This document shows positions 12,421-27,600 of a stretch of 64,000 nt of DNA, one piece after another. Numbering within the stretch: the first letter of the stretch is position 1; each line of letters opens with the position of its first letter. Source of the stretch: Telmatactis stephensoni (lineage: Eukaryota > Cnidaria > Anthozoa > Actiniaria > Isophelliidae); assembly GCA_029948255.1 (NCBI GenBank), contig JALIZF010001681.1:516410-580409 (forward strand), in the 5' to 3' direction. The notes beneath the pieces were generated by a model. The model was not told the DNA's origin. It saw only the letters and a list, made by a program, of their open reading frames with translations, and made no database searches. A program made the position numbers and the translations under genes.

Positions 12421-14564
12421 TAAAATAGCATTAGCTACAAACACAATCAATGTCTATGGATTTATGGAAAACTTGGACGAAGACGGAGTCTGTCTCTGTA
12501 GAACCCCTGGCTGTGGGATCACCGTTTTGCGATATGTGCAGTTCTTCTGACATCTGTACTTTGTACGTTTTGCTTTAAAACACATTGAAAAACCAAATAG
12601 GGGGGTTTTTGCCCTAAGGAGAAATCTCTTAATGCTTTTATTTATTTTTCTCTTCAAATGAATACTTTATTGAGGGACGTTTTTCACTTGACCAGCGCCC
12701 TTCGCTTCCATTGCTTCCTTCGCCTTGGCAACAACTTTTTTAACTTTTTGATTAAAAAAAACGTTTAAAAACCGTGCTTAAGTTAACTCGATAATCGTCT
12801 AAATATTTTTTTCCATCCATGTTTCCGCTTCCGTGGCAGTTGATAGCTGTTCAATGTGCTTTCGCTTAAGAGCTCGCACTGCCGGCATGTGGTCGACAAA
12901 TGTACTCGCCCTAAAACGTCTACATTAAACCTGAACCCGCTGAACGTGCCCAGTCAGTTACCGGCAGAGTTGCGCACAGAAGACCTTGGTATATTCTATA
13001 AGAAAGGTGAGTTATTTAGTGGTAAAACTGCCTTTCATATCCTAGTAAAACTTTCTCAATAGGTATCATAAGGTATGATCTAGGATTAACTTACAGAGTA
13101 CCATTTTAAAAGCGCGTTCGGCGCCGTAATATTGATCATAAAATGATGACTAGCTTAAACAATCACTGTTGAATTCCCATTATTTCAGTCTTAAACAATC
13201 GGCTTGTGATACGGTATTCAGTTTATAAACGAATTATAATCTAAAGAAGTACTTAAGAAGTACTTGAGAAGTTTCCCATTCAAAATAAACAATTTGTTTT
13301 GAAAGTCAACAAGGTATTAATAGTCTTAATTAACACGCATCGTGTGATCAAAGCTTCGTGCGTGAATCTATCATAAAGAGAACAGACGAAGGCATAGAGC
13401 TAAAGATTTAAATAGAGTCAGTTCTGTCTCAATTTGGCACAGATTGAAAGTCGACCCTACGCTTAATGATAATCAGTCTTATCGAGAGTCAAGAGCTGCT
13501 ATTAGCTTGTGCTGATAAAATAATGACGTTCTAATCTAATGTCGACACTTAATCGAATTTTCATAAGATTTCTACAGGTTAAGACTTCTACAGCTAGATT
13601 AATTGTATCAGTGTTTTAAAGATGAATGGTTTATTATGTATGGTATGCTAGAGAGATAAGCACTTCATACTTCAGCCTACATTGAATTGAACGATAACTG
13701 TTCACGTCGCGTCTTTTATTTCTCCGTCAAAACATAAGTATTTATCAATCGTAGTTTCGTATGTAAAAATAATTAACTCGGCTGAAATCCAAGAGTATCG
13801 GAGAAGACGACAACAAAATCTTTCCATCTTTGCCTAATAAAGTCAAGAACGAATATCTACGGAAATTTAGGCATAACTTGTGGTCTGCGTTTGATCTTTC
13901 AATTGGACTTCATGCATACTTAGTATGGTTTATCCTCTTATAACACACCGTCTTAGTGATGGATTTAAATTTAATTCTATGTATCTGCTGACATATATGT
14001 ACATAGATTGTAATAGCTTAGTTATATTAAGATCAATGATTAAATTCGGTTCTAAAGAAACAAATCTCCATAGTATCCATCAGAACGTTTTCTGCATTCT
14101 CAATCATATCATCCTAAGACTGAAATCTCTTAGGAAAAGACGCGTAATCAACACTGTTTGTCTCACAGAAGTATTAGTAAAGAGATATATTTGAAGTAAT
14201 CTTGAAAAAGAAAGTGGACTGAGCTAGGAATTACAAAAGATACTTTGACTACATTGACAAGAACTTTTATGTTACGACGTGTTAAAAAGTGTTTCCTTCT
14301 CACTAAGCATGTCTGTGGTCTGATTCACTTTTACCAAAACCACAAACGTGTAGGAAAATTAAACGTACTTCAATTATATTTACGACAATAATAATGTACA
14401 TATATAATATATATCACGCGCGATAGGATAACCAAGCTAAATTGAAAGTATCGTCCTAAAAAGAGATTTTTAGAGTTGGTTTTAATGCTTTTAGAGTTTT
14501 AAGAAGACGCTCTCAGCTGGGAATCTGTTGTTTAGCTTCTCTTCTGTCGTTCACTTACTCACTT

Positions 14565-14699
14565 ACTGACTGAATGACTGATTGACTGACTGACTGACTG
14601 ACTGACTGACTGACTGACTGACTGACTGACTGACTGACTGACTGACGCACTGACTGACTGACTGACTGACTGACTGACGCACTGACTGACTGACTGACT
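14565..14699 (+). repeat. (CTGA)n microsatellite
   Basis: About 33 tandem CTGA units with two GACGCACTGA interruptions, some 220 bases upstream of the homeobox ATG. Confidence 0.9.
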
Positions 14700-14919
14700 T
14701 TCTTTTTTGCTTTCTTTTTTTCCTTACTAAGCCCTTTCTTTATATTTTTCTTTTTTGTTTTTGTTAGTCATTCGTTTCTCTTTAATTTTTTCTCTATACA
14801 TTTACTTTCTTTCTCCACTGCTTTCGTTCATTTTGTTTTTACTGTTTTTATAAATAAAGTTTATAATTCTCACCCTCCTTTTAATCGAGTTTCCTTTCTC
14901 GTACTTCACCTGATCAGAC

Positions 14920-17094
<2,175 letters not shown>

Positions 17095-17465
17095 TCAAGA
17101 ACTTTAACGATAAAATATAAACACTGTTGTATCTATCGCATACGTATAACATCAGTAGCTGATGTTACTTGCTGTAACCACGGATGCCTTCGTGGTATCC
17201 ATGGATACGTCTGTGGGTTCCATGACTACGCGTGTGTTTCCATGACTACTTCTGTGAAAGTTTATTTCAATGTTTTTCATGAGTACTGTAACCATGTAAC
17301 CATACCGTAACCATGGATACATTGATTGTCTCCATGGACACTTTGGCTGTCATGGACATTTACATTAAATTAATTTAACAGAGTACTTGACGTATATATA
17401 TCAAGACTATCAAATATACATGATCGACTTGTAAATATAAACATTATTTGTAAATAAGTGTATCT

Positions 17466-17471
17466 AATAAA
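17466..17471 (+). terminator. Candidate polyadenylation signal of the homeobox gene
   Basis: AATAAA 372 bases after the stop codon. The UTR before it contains several degenerate TCCATGGATAC-like repeats (17190-17360). Confidence 0.5.
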
Positions 17472-17640
17472 CTAATTCACTTAATTATCTCGTCTTTATT
17501 GAGATATATATACATATCAGCCCAAACTACCCGGCGTATATTAAAGTATATTGTAGTACAAACAATCTTACGTCATGAAATAGGGCTTAATGTAATATTA
17601 TTCCCAAATACGAATCTACAGTGATGTGATATATACCTAT

Positions 17641-17939
17641 TTCAAAAAAGGTTGTCCTTGGTTTTGGTGCATACTGTATAGTGAATACTGCATACCAAGA
17701 CTGAAATGTATTATGGACAATTTGTAATTGGGTAACAAGAGACTTTATTAATGTTGATTCTCTGTTTCCTCTCAGGTTGAATCTAAGTAGACTTTTTCCG
17801 CAACTTTTCTACTTCTAAAAATTGTAAAAAAAAAAACACCCGAAATTTGATATCCACAATGCATTTCGGTCTTGGTATGCAGTGTTCACTATGCAGTATG
17901 CATTAAAACTGAGGACAACGTTTTTTGAAAACGCACATG
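17641..17939. mobile_element. Foldback element, about 300 bp
   Basis: Terminal inverted repeats of about 75 bases: TTCAAAAAAGGTTGTCC at the left faces GGACAACGTTTTTTGAAA at the right, continuing through GCATACTG and CTGCATACCAAGAC. The interior is A/T-rich. Non-autonomous. Confidence 0.75.
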
Positions 17940-18031
17940 AATGATTTGCCAGCAGATGATACAAACTTTAGAAAACACAGTGAATTCGTTCACTGGCACT
18001 GACACTTTGTGTGAAGGCTTAGGTGTCGAAC

Positions 18032-18233
18032 CTAGGGCTTAGCACTAGGATCATCCTAGTAGGCGAATCTGCTATACATGCACATTTACTGCATTCTGTT
18101 TAATTACATGGAAATTTGTGTCTTCACTTCGGGTACTAGGATCATCCTACTAAACAGAATGCAGTAAATGTATAGCAGGTAGGATGATTCGCCTACTAGG
18201 ATGATCCTAGTGCCATGTAAACACCCCCTAGAG
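18032..18233. mobile_element. Foldback element built on ACTAGGATGATCCTAG
   Basis: The left arm runs GCACTAGGATCATCCTAG, GGCGAATC, CTATACAT, TTTACTGCATTCTGTTT; the right arm is its complement ending GATGATCCTAGTGCCATGT. The tips are self-palindromes. The same family forms a complex nested cluster at 52855-53735. Confidence 0.8.
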
Positions 18234-18954
18234 CTAGCCGGACCTCAGCCAGTACGTCACGATCACCCAAACTCTGAATGCTATGGTACTTTTAAATTTT
18301 CCCTAAGAAAATCTAATATCTAAGCCAGACGTAATGTTAACTTGTGATATGGTGCTGGGAAGTCAACCTAATCCCTGTTAATGTTTAATTACCAAAAAGT
18401 CTAAAAAGTACGAATATTAGTAGTTCCAAAATGATCTTTTCATCCGAGAACTTTGCCACTAGTTTTTATATTACTGGTAATTCCTAAAAGTCAATACATT
18501 TTAATATGCAATTTCCTCTAATTTTTCTTGTTTATGGATTCCAAATTATATTCCGTTCCCTTACGTTTTTGGTACAGATGTTTGTTATGAGTCAAAGTTG
18601 CACACTGTTGCATACTCTATTAGAAACGGGGGGGACTTGGATCGATTCTTTTTCGATAAACGTAGAGTCACTCCTTATACCGAAAAATGCTTATCAAAGT
18701 TGAAAGCATTTGAAAGCACAATTTCCAGTCTTGCATATTCCTCGGGCGACGAGCGTGAACGTGTTTTTATGCACACAAATCATAACTACTAAAAACATAT
18801 ACAAAGGTGTTGAACATTTAAACATGTACGATACTTTAGTTTCTGTGCAGACGCGCAGAGGCAAGAATGATCTACAACCATGTCCCACCATCGACGATCT
18901 CTTCCGTTGCTAAACCTGACGAAGCCTTAGTTAATACTTAAGTAATGCCATTTT

Positions 18955-21900
18955 AAACTGCGACGTTGGTTTTGATAATAAGATGATGGGGTAAAAAATC
19001 GTGTTTATTTGCCGCACTGTTGTTATTGTCATTAACATACTCGTCATATTTGCAGCAACAAGCTTGCTGGAGTATGACTTAAACACAAGGCATTAATACA
19101 CCACAGCCAAACATGATAATATGGTCACACGATGTGCCACAATAGAAACAGAATCCTCGTGTTAACAGCTAAGCCAAAGCCGATTGCAATCCCCTGTTGG
19201 GAAATGCGTGTTTAGGGGACAAGAAATGCTTCTCCAGAACTGAAGTCCTCATTACCTACTGTCGACCAGGCTTCTGGTCTCGCGAAAAAGCTACACCAAG
19301 TACTTCTCAAGACTGTACAACTGCAAAAACACTTTATAATATTTGTGCTAGGATTTAAAGGGTTTATTAAACGTTTAAACAGAAAAGCTGAGAATTTTTT
19401 AAAGCTTTTGCTGATGCTAATGTATTTTGCAGATGCCCTGACTACAGCCAGGGTGGCATATTCTTTGCTCCTGAACTTTCTCGAGAGATCACGCATCGAC
19501 GCGTATAGCTAGATGGTCAATATTTCAGCTTGAGGACTCCCCCTTGGGCAAACTACATCAATATCTATATTCACTGTTAATGCGAACAATGCCCAAGCAA
19601 AAGTCTTAAGACAATCTTTTATCCATTTAAGAACTGATCACCTGAAAAAAATTCACTGGGGGAATTTTATACCTATATTGTAGGCCATAGCCTGAAAATG
19701 CGAAAATCCGCAAAAGAAATTAAAAGGCGAAGAATGGATAAACTTTTATTGATTTTTCCTATAATGTGCGCGCCAATAGCAGATATTCCATGCCAGGGCT
19801 TTATTCGGAGTGGCCACTCTTGGGTCCGGCAGGACATCGCTGTCTCAAGTGAATATTTTTGATTGTCGATAATTCAATACTGGAACATCTCAAATTCTTA
19901 ACATTTGAAAAGGCGAAACGGCTCCTACTGAGCCTATCTTTTCAACTGAAATACGTACAACAATCGACGCATTGATGTATATACACAAGTTTTGCATATT
20001 GATATGATAGACGACTTTCAAAAATGACGGCCTAGTACATGAGAACGAGGCCACAAAGACCTTGTTACCAGAAAATAAGCGTGGCGACACTTCTATTGCT
20101 ATCAAAGACGATGTATTCCTCTTCCTTTTGAAATGACTATTTTCTGTGCATTTTACAGGATATACTTAGACTCATTTGATGCAATGATGATTTTGGAGGC
20201 CTCTCTGGCCTCGTTCTCGTGAACAATGAGCCCGCCATTGAAAGTCGTCTATAAATGAAAAAAATTCTCGATTCTGATTGGTTAAAAGCAGTGCAGTTCA
20301 ACTGTAACACAATGCAGAAAAGCTGTGACAAAGTGCGAATAACATTTGAATATATATTAATTTCAAAATCCAAACTCCCCTATTGTTATTAACAATTAGG
20401 CATTAAAGCTATGCTCTTTTCGATTATTAAAGAACGTGTAAAATTTTGGATTAAGAACGCACGCACACGACGTCATCAAAGATTATCTTTCAGGTTTTCT
20501 TTTTTCTGAAGGATCGCCATTTCTTTTCATCAGTTTATTCTATGTGTATTATTTTACAAGATAATCATGTTTTCTCGTTCAGTTTTTTAAAGAGCTCAAC
20601 CTATGGGCTCGTGCAATTTTAATACTCTTTGAAAAACACCTGTGCGAATTAATTCCTAATTGAACTCGAAACCATATGATTACCGACAGAAATAAAGTAA
20701 TTAAAACACCTCTATTGGATGTATGATATCGTGACTGGACCGAAAGTAGAGGCCGACCTAGGCCTTGTCGAAACTCGTGGATTAGTAAAATATCTGCAGA
20801 TTTAATTAGTCTATTTTTAGATTCAATTGAAAAATTAAACTGCTCAGATATGCAGAGCATCCAATCGAGCTGGAGACAAACTTTTGTACCGCTATCCGGA
20901 GATGTTTTAATCAAAGCCAACCGCATCCTAGTTGAGTAGCAAGAGTAACAGGACCATCGTATCTCTGTTATTCATTTTTATGAAGGATAAACTAAAAAAG
21001 ATTGATTGATGGGCGTTGCATGCTCTGTGACAAGTTGAGAGATGACAAAAATATCCTGTTTGGTTGTACTAAGGTAATTCATGTGTTTGATTTAATCCAT
21101 GCAAAAAGATGATTTCAGTTGACATGATAAGTTGCTACAAGAACAAAGAAAACAATGGGATTAATGCCTAGTATTCTTAATTCTCTCGAGCATTTTAGAA
21201 ATTTTCATTTTAGAATATCGAGATAGTGTGGTGCTAATGAGCTTTTATCAGGTATTTTTAAATTCGTAAGACAGAAAAAGAATTACCATAGCTGGAAAGA
21301 GCATGTTAAAATTAGCAAGACAGTGAAGTTTGAAGGAATTAAATCCAAAACTCGCGATCGAGAATATGAATTTTTGAAGTGTGAATTTGTAAGAAAACCT
21401 TTGCTGGTAGGCATCTCTTGCCTACCAGCGAAAGTTTTCATACAAAATTTCGATTTCGGAAAAATATTCATATATCTTCGTGAGAAAGTTACTTCATTCA
21501 AACTTCACAGTTTTACTAATTTTGACGTGCTCTTTCTAGCCATAGTAATTATATTTCTGTACTATGACTTTTGGAACTCATTTTTACTTATAAAAATCCA
21601 TTGAAAATTGATTAACTAAAAATTGGTTAACTGCATGTGACAGTATCTGGCTGCATGCAAAATTTCCTTTTGTTGTGTTGTTGTTGTTGCTGTTTGTTTG
21701 TTCTTTTTCGCTGATGGAAACATCGCAAAGGATGTGAGGAAAAAACCGCAACGAAAACTGTCAAAAACTGGAAAACCGCTTACGGTACTCAATACATGCG
21801 AGGAACTGAAACACCAAAGAAAAACACTAAAACGACCGTAAATGACGCGAAAAAAGCGTCCCGAAAGCGTATCACCGAAAGTCTATTGCACTTCTTTCTG

Positions 21901-22910
21901 GTCATGGATCAAAATCATTTTGACAAACTTCTGTGCATTTCAAACGTTTCCCCCTATGGACCACAAACTACTCAGTACTAGGCTAATTTGTTGGACTGAT
22001 CAAATAACGTTCCAACCTATACATTCGAATATTTGAGATCATACGTTCGAATTTGTGATGAAACCTTCGAACTGCATGTATCGAGTCGAATAAGTATACA
22101 ATGTTCAAAAGTTCGAGTTTATATATACGATCAAACGTTCGCCACAATCTGATTTGTATGATCAAACGTTCCAGAATCCCTGACGTCGTTCTGTAATTGA
22201 CACGGACTATGATAGATTACTCGTCGAAGTTTGTTTGTCGATCGATTGAAGATCGTTTCTCTCCCAAGTCGCCGCGCAGCAGGTGGGAACGCCTAGACGG
22301 ATGTGAAGCTTGGAATCGATCGATGTATTTGTCCCCTTAATTGTTGCCATATTTGAGACATTAAGGGTATTTAAATACGTCGAAAGAGTTTGAGCTAAAA
22401 CCGTTATATTTGACCAATAAGTGTTCCTATTTTCGAATAACGGAATCACCCGTAGCGTAAAAGCCCTTACCTACGTACAAAAACAAGGGCGTCTGTTTCA
22501 TTAGTTAGTAAAATCAAACGAAAACTAGGAACGATTCATCAAAATTCTCAGCACGTACGCATCTGGGTATAGTTTAAGCTTCGCAGTCAAAAGCTACTCC
22601 ACTCAGCCACTGGCTCGAGGCAATTTTACAACGACGTTACCATGTGTCCTTAGGTTTGTTAACTTTATCAAATTTCTATCAAATAATCTAATAGATAAAA
22701 TGAATTCTAGTTATCTTATACTAGTTTTTGAACAAAAAGAACGATTGTTACTCGTTTGTGTGGGCTAAACTGAACGAGCTGTTTAAAGGGTGGAATTCAA
22801 TCTCCGCGCACAAGGCGAGATTTCATCTTTGGAAATATCCATTTGACGTCCTTGTAGAAGCTTAGCCGACAGAATGGTACTAATTATAGTTCATTGAACG
22901 GCATGCTCTC
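18955..22910 (-). repeat. Right arm of the inverted duplication flanking the homeobox gene
   Basis: Partner of the arm at 9990-12420. Its first 290 bases (18960-19245) are the clearest match. Matching resumes at 22520-22640 and 22855-22905. It is longer than the left arm (about 3.9 against 2.4 kb), partly because a foldback element sits at 21278. Confidence 0.75.
21278..21555. mobile_element. Foldback element, ACCATAGCTGGAAAGAGC family
   Basis: Ends AATTACCATAGCTGGAAAG and CTTTCTAGCCATAGTAATT. The centre is a short palindrome GGTAGGCATCTCTTGCCTACC. Related copies lie at 40491-40770 and 53240-53470. Confidence 0.75.
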
Positions 22911-23087
22911 TGAGAATTCTTAGCGATTTAGATAATTGGATCACAGTGGGTAAGTCAAAGCTTGAAAGCCATGGCACTGCTGGTCTGAAAGGATTCGCTT
23001 GTGCTTGTTTGAGTGGCATCCTTTACGACCACTTTTCGCTTGCTTTGATGTGACTACGATCTATATTTTGCCCCTTACAAACTGCAT

Positions 23088-23188
23088 GATCAAAGTGCTC
23101 CGGCCTTCTATTTTCTACAAGATATAGTGCGCCGGCCTTCTATTCTCTACAAGATATAGTGCTTCGGCCTTCTATTTTCTACAAGATC
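23088..23188 (+). repeat. Tandem repeat, three units of about 36 bp
   Basis: The unit CGGCCTTCTATTTTCTACAA plus GATATAGTGC is repeated three times with single-base changes. Confidence 0.85.
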
Positions 23189-23317
23189 CTACCGTTATCC
23201 ATCGTTTATAATTTGCATTACAGCATAGACGAACGAGCCCCACGCACTTACTCGACTAACATGGTATCAAACGCATCCCTTTTTTCTCTACTATTTATGT
23301 GACAAATATCTTATTTT

Positions 23318-23716
23318 CAGTATACAATTCTCAAAAGGACGCACGTAATATGCACAAGAACGCGAAACATATGAAACCGTATTAGGTTAGTAACATTTCA
23401 ATGGCTTCCCGGTGCAAAGCCGAGCGCTAATCAAAGTCAAAAGTGGCAATAAAAACGACATTATTTGTATTGATTTTTGCAGAATTGTATAATAAATATG
23501 TTATCGGTCGATTAACCAGGGAATACAGCTTGTCAATTGTCACTTGCGTAAAGCGTGACTCGTAAAAATACAAATGATGTCGTTATTATTGCCATTTTTG
23601 ACTTCGATTAGCGCGCGGCTTTGCACCGGGAAGCCATTCAAATGTACGGTCTCATATTTTTCGCGTTCTTGTGCATATTACGTGCGTTCTTTTGAGAATT
23701 GTATAATAAATAATAC
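23318..23716. mobile_element. Large foldback element
   Basis: Arms 23322-23480 and 23570-23712 pair over about 150 bases (TACAATTCTCAAAA, GCACAAGAACGCGAAA, ATGGCTTCCCGGTGCAAAGC), leaving a 90-base loop. The right end runs into TATAATAAATA. No coding capacity. Confidence 0.75.
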
Positions 23717-23984
23717 TATCCGCATCCTATCAGTAAAGGTAGCGTACGTCCATGGAATAAGTCGATTAGGTTTGTGAATTACATCTGGAACGAACAATTC
23801 CCCTTTTTTCTGTTTACTCATATTGAAACTATTAAATTCCTTGATTTTGTTTAGGCGCGCGCTCGTAGCCGTCTTCAGCTCGTGCTGGTAGTAAGTGAGC
23901 ACGCTGTCAAAACATCCGTATTTTTAAACATTTTAGTGCACCCATGCACTAAAAGGCGGACAAACGGCGAGCGGGCAACGCAGC

Positions 23985-24345
23985 GAGGGCCGCTTTTCTT
24001 GTTTACGTACGCACTATTTTTTATCTTCATTCGCCATCTGGCATTTTGTTTGTTTTTTTTTTTTTCTTTTATTTACCGCTGTACGAATTTGAGCCCACCA
24101 ATTACCGCTGTACGAATACGCTTGATCCCGTTTTCAACCTTCGCGCGGAACGGCGAGCAAATGGATAAAATTTGATGAAATTTGTTGGGAACAGGCTCAA
24201 GTATATTTTCTTACGGCGGTAATTGACGGGCTCAAATTCGTACAGCGGTAAATAAAAAAAAAACAGAAAAAGAAAAAAAAGATGGCGGAGAACTGATGAA
24301 AGATAAGACGTAACTACGTAAACAAAAGCGGCCCTCCTCTGCTCC
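23985..24345. mobile_element. Large foldback element
   Basis: Left arm GAGGGCCGCTTTTCTTGTTTA through ATTTACCGCTGTACGAATTT pairs with the right arm ending AAACAAAAGCGGCCCTCC. A shorter internal copy of ATTACCGCTGTACGAAT is repeated. Sits just downstream of the AXDND1 stop. Confidence 0.75.
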
Positions 24346-24698
24346 CTGTGCAGTGACAAAGTTTTGGTGCGCGCGTTTCTCTTTGTTTTTGTTTTGCCTT
24401 TATTAATTTTCTATGTGTATGGAGCTCCGCTTTCGCGGGTCACGAGTGCAGAGCTCCGCTATCATAACGTTGCATATATTTCTTCCTTAATTCCCACGCG
24501 CATCTACTATGACATTGTATATCCCACGATCCCTTCCCACGTCATTTATTTCTCCCCTTAGCCCTATCCTCCATATTCCGCAAACTCTGCTCAAAAGTGA
24601 CACGAAGCAATAAACGTGTTTACCTCTTAAATAAACAATTTTATACAAGGTTTTAAAAATACATGTAGAAGAAATAATTCGCGCAGTACAGTAATGAC

Positions 24699-27600
24699 TT
24701 ATTTCTTGCGGGACGAAGCCCGCGTTGATGCACGCGTTGACTGCTGGGAAGGAGGACGTGTTTGAGTCGTAGGGGTCTGGGAGACTGGACGTTTTAAAGT
24801 AGTACTGCTGACTGGTCTGTCAGAGGGCGTTTGTTGGCCAGGAGTACGAGTACTTGTAGCACTTGCTCTGGAGACTGAACGCTCTAAAGCGCGTATTCTC
24901 TCTAAAGCCTGTTTTAATTCTGTTTCAGCTTGAATTGCTCGCTCTTCTGAAGCCTGAGCTCTTTCTTCGGTTTCCCTAAAGAAAGACAAATTTTATTCCA
25001 AAATTAGAATTATTAAATAAAGTATCAGTGAAAAATATATTATTCTTTACATCCATGATTGCACGTCACGCAACGTTCCTCTCACGAAGGGAGCATTGCG
25101 TGACGAAGCTAAAGGCTTTGAGGGAAATTAAGGCTATGCCCATTCTAATCCGAATAAATACCCTTTTAAGGGTTAAGAAGAGCTCGAGTCACGCCCATTT
25201 AGTACCTTTTAGGGATAAAAAATTTCCCGACGATCATGTGGGAGTCCCCCCTCACCGGTATAAATATACACATCCTGCTTTTGAAATTCGAACTTACAGA
25301 AGCTGGCTTTGAAGCCTTTCGACTGCTGCTAGTGCCTCAAGAGCTTTCTTTGTGTCTGGTGAAGGAGATCGTGCTAAAGAAATGAAACAAGAAAATACAA
25401 CGTGTTATTCGCTATTAAATCAATATAGTGAATTTTTGTCTACAAGGCATACCCCTAAGAGCAGTTCAACTGTCTGTCTTACATGTCGAGAACTTGAGAG
25501 AGTTAAAAATAATAATGAAAAAGAAAAGAAAACTGCTCACGATAACCGATGCAGCAAACACTACCAAACAAAAAACTCGAAATTACTAAAATACCATACA
25601 GGAAACGGCCTGAAACCGCATCACCTTATGTCCCCGTATGTCTCAAAGAGGTCGAGATAGTCTTAACTGTAACTTCCCAATGCTTACCTGGTAGCCCTTC
25701 ACTTCCTGGAACATCCAGTAAAGCAGCATCCTAGAAAGTAAATTAACTTAGAGAATGACTATGTGTATCAAAATATTGGAAGTTCCATGCCGTGATCGTG
25801 CTCTTTCGTGATCATGCATTGTGTATTGCCTTGACTGTATTGTGAACGTGCACTCCCGTGATTGTGTCGTGCACGTGATGTGCCGTGATCATGTCGTGAA
25901 CGTGCAGTGTCGTGATCGTGTCGTGAACGTCCAGTGCCGTGATCGTGAAATGAACGTGCTTCGCCGCGTGGATATTTTTCAAAGTCATGTAAACTCTGTA
26001 AACAGAGACATACAATTACATCACAGAGCACCAACCCACCTGATCCACTGGAAGGTCCACCAGTGACTTGGTTCTAACATTATCATCATGACAAAGCACA
26101 TGCATCTTTGAAGCGTCATCTTCCCTATCTTGTTCACCTTTCTCATCCTTCTCCGTTTTTTCTTTATCTTCAGAGGGTTGTGGTTCGTCTGGTTCTACTG
26201 ACGGAGCCTCGGGGGTAGTTAGTGCTTTAGAAGGCTCTGGAGTGGCTGTTGGGGTTCCTTTGGGGGTTGATTTTGGTGTCCCTTTAGGGGTGGGGATAGT
26301 GGATTTGTCACTGCTTGACTTAGTCCGGTCGTTGTCTGTTGGTACAACTGGCGTACTATCTTCTTCCGGTTTCTTTGAGGATTAAAAAGATATTGGTTGA
26401 GTTAATTATCTTAAAGTTATTATTTCTAGTGAGTACTAAATTTAGCGATTTCTCTAGAAGAAGATTAACTCTGAAATGACGATTTTTACTGGAACTGACC
26501 AAGAAAACCCAAGAATACTCTTAAATAATACCTATGTATGGACAGCATTTCTTATAAAACGATATACTACCTTGTCAACTATTGGCTTACCTCGACAACC
26601 TGGTCTTCGCCAGGCGTAGTAGACCTGGCCCCACCCTCCTCGTCTTTCTCCGTTTCCGTTTTCTTGGTTGTAGGCTCTTTTTGTTTTTCTTCAGGAATGT
26701 AATCCTCACCAGTCACTTCTTGTATCAACAGCTTAGCAGTGTGTACCCACCCTTCACACTCGGTGTTAATACGTTTAAGGTCCTTGTATTCCATGTCAGC
26801 ATGCTCGTCACCTTGGTCTTTCCTGACAAAACGGTTAAAGGGTTTGGGGTTTTAGTTGTTTAATTGCTTGGTTTTTGAGTAACAGGCCGTATTCTCCACC
26901 ACCAGTACCACCATCATTACAACACCATTACAACACTATCACCAACACCAACACCACTACCACCATAACCACAACAACCACTACTACCACCACCTCCTCC
27001 ACCACCATAACCACCACTACCACCACCACCATCACCACCTTCTCCTCTTCCTCCACCACAACCGCCACTACTACTACCACCACCTCCTCCACCATCACTG
27101 ATACCACTACCACCTCCTCCTCCTTCTCCACCACAACTACCACTACTACTTCTACCACCACCACTACCACCATCCCACCACACTACCAACATCACCATCA
27201 TCAGCATAACTGTCATCATCATCATCAACAGCAGCAGCATCGATTAATCAGTTCCAACATCCTTTACGTTCACTACTAACCCGATTTATGCCAGGGATTA
27301 TCGTCATCATCGCCGCCATTATCACAAAAACGCATTATCATTCATTATCCCCATCATCATTTCCCTTCACCATAACGACAAACATCATTAATATTATTAC
27401 CAATTGCTCCCAATACTCAACAATAGTTCATGCCAGAGATTGTCATTATTATCACCATATCATCATCATCATCATTAATCCCTACTACAACTGATTGCTC
27501 CCCCTCCACTCACCTTTGCTGCATAGAATCAAAGACCAAGTCATTACAGCATTTAGACAGCTGCAGTGAGAACATCCTCAGTTCCTCAAACAATTGATTA

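Larger units (their letters stand above)
7785..14919. other. Intergenic region, repeats but no convincing gene
   Basis: About 7 kb between the HMG20 and homeobox genes. It holds a small element at 8508, tandem units at 8721 and 9209, the left arm of an inverted duplication and a (CTGA)n run near the right end. On the minus strand around 12680-12900 are short open frames, one ending in KGAGQVKNVPQ just before an AATAAA; none was recognised and the frames are shifted against each other. A stretch ending in AAAG/GTGAGT at 13008 could be an untranslated exon. Confidence 0.5.
17472..24698. other. Intergenic region rich in foldback elements, no gene seen
   Basis: Contains five foldback elements, a 36-bp tandem repeat and the right arm of the inverted duplication. 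Open frames are short and unrelated to known proteins. A possible AATAAA for the minus-strand AXDND1 gene lies at 24399-24404. Confidence 0.6.

Noticed and set aside
12680..12900. Short minus-strand frames ending before AATAAA
   Set aside because: Could be an old processed pseudogene or small gene, but pieces lie in different frames and no protein family was recognised.
25768..26066. HDHGT-type repeat peptides
   Set aside because: Intronic 27-bp tandem repeat between two well-supported AXDND1 exons; the peptides have no splice support.
26875..27279. Thr-rich and Gly/Val-rich open frames of 80-134 codons
   Set aside because: Low-complexity CCA/CTA repeat inside an AXDND1 intron; both strands and several frames are open at once.
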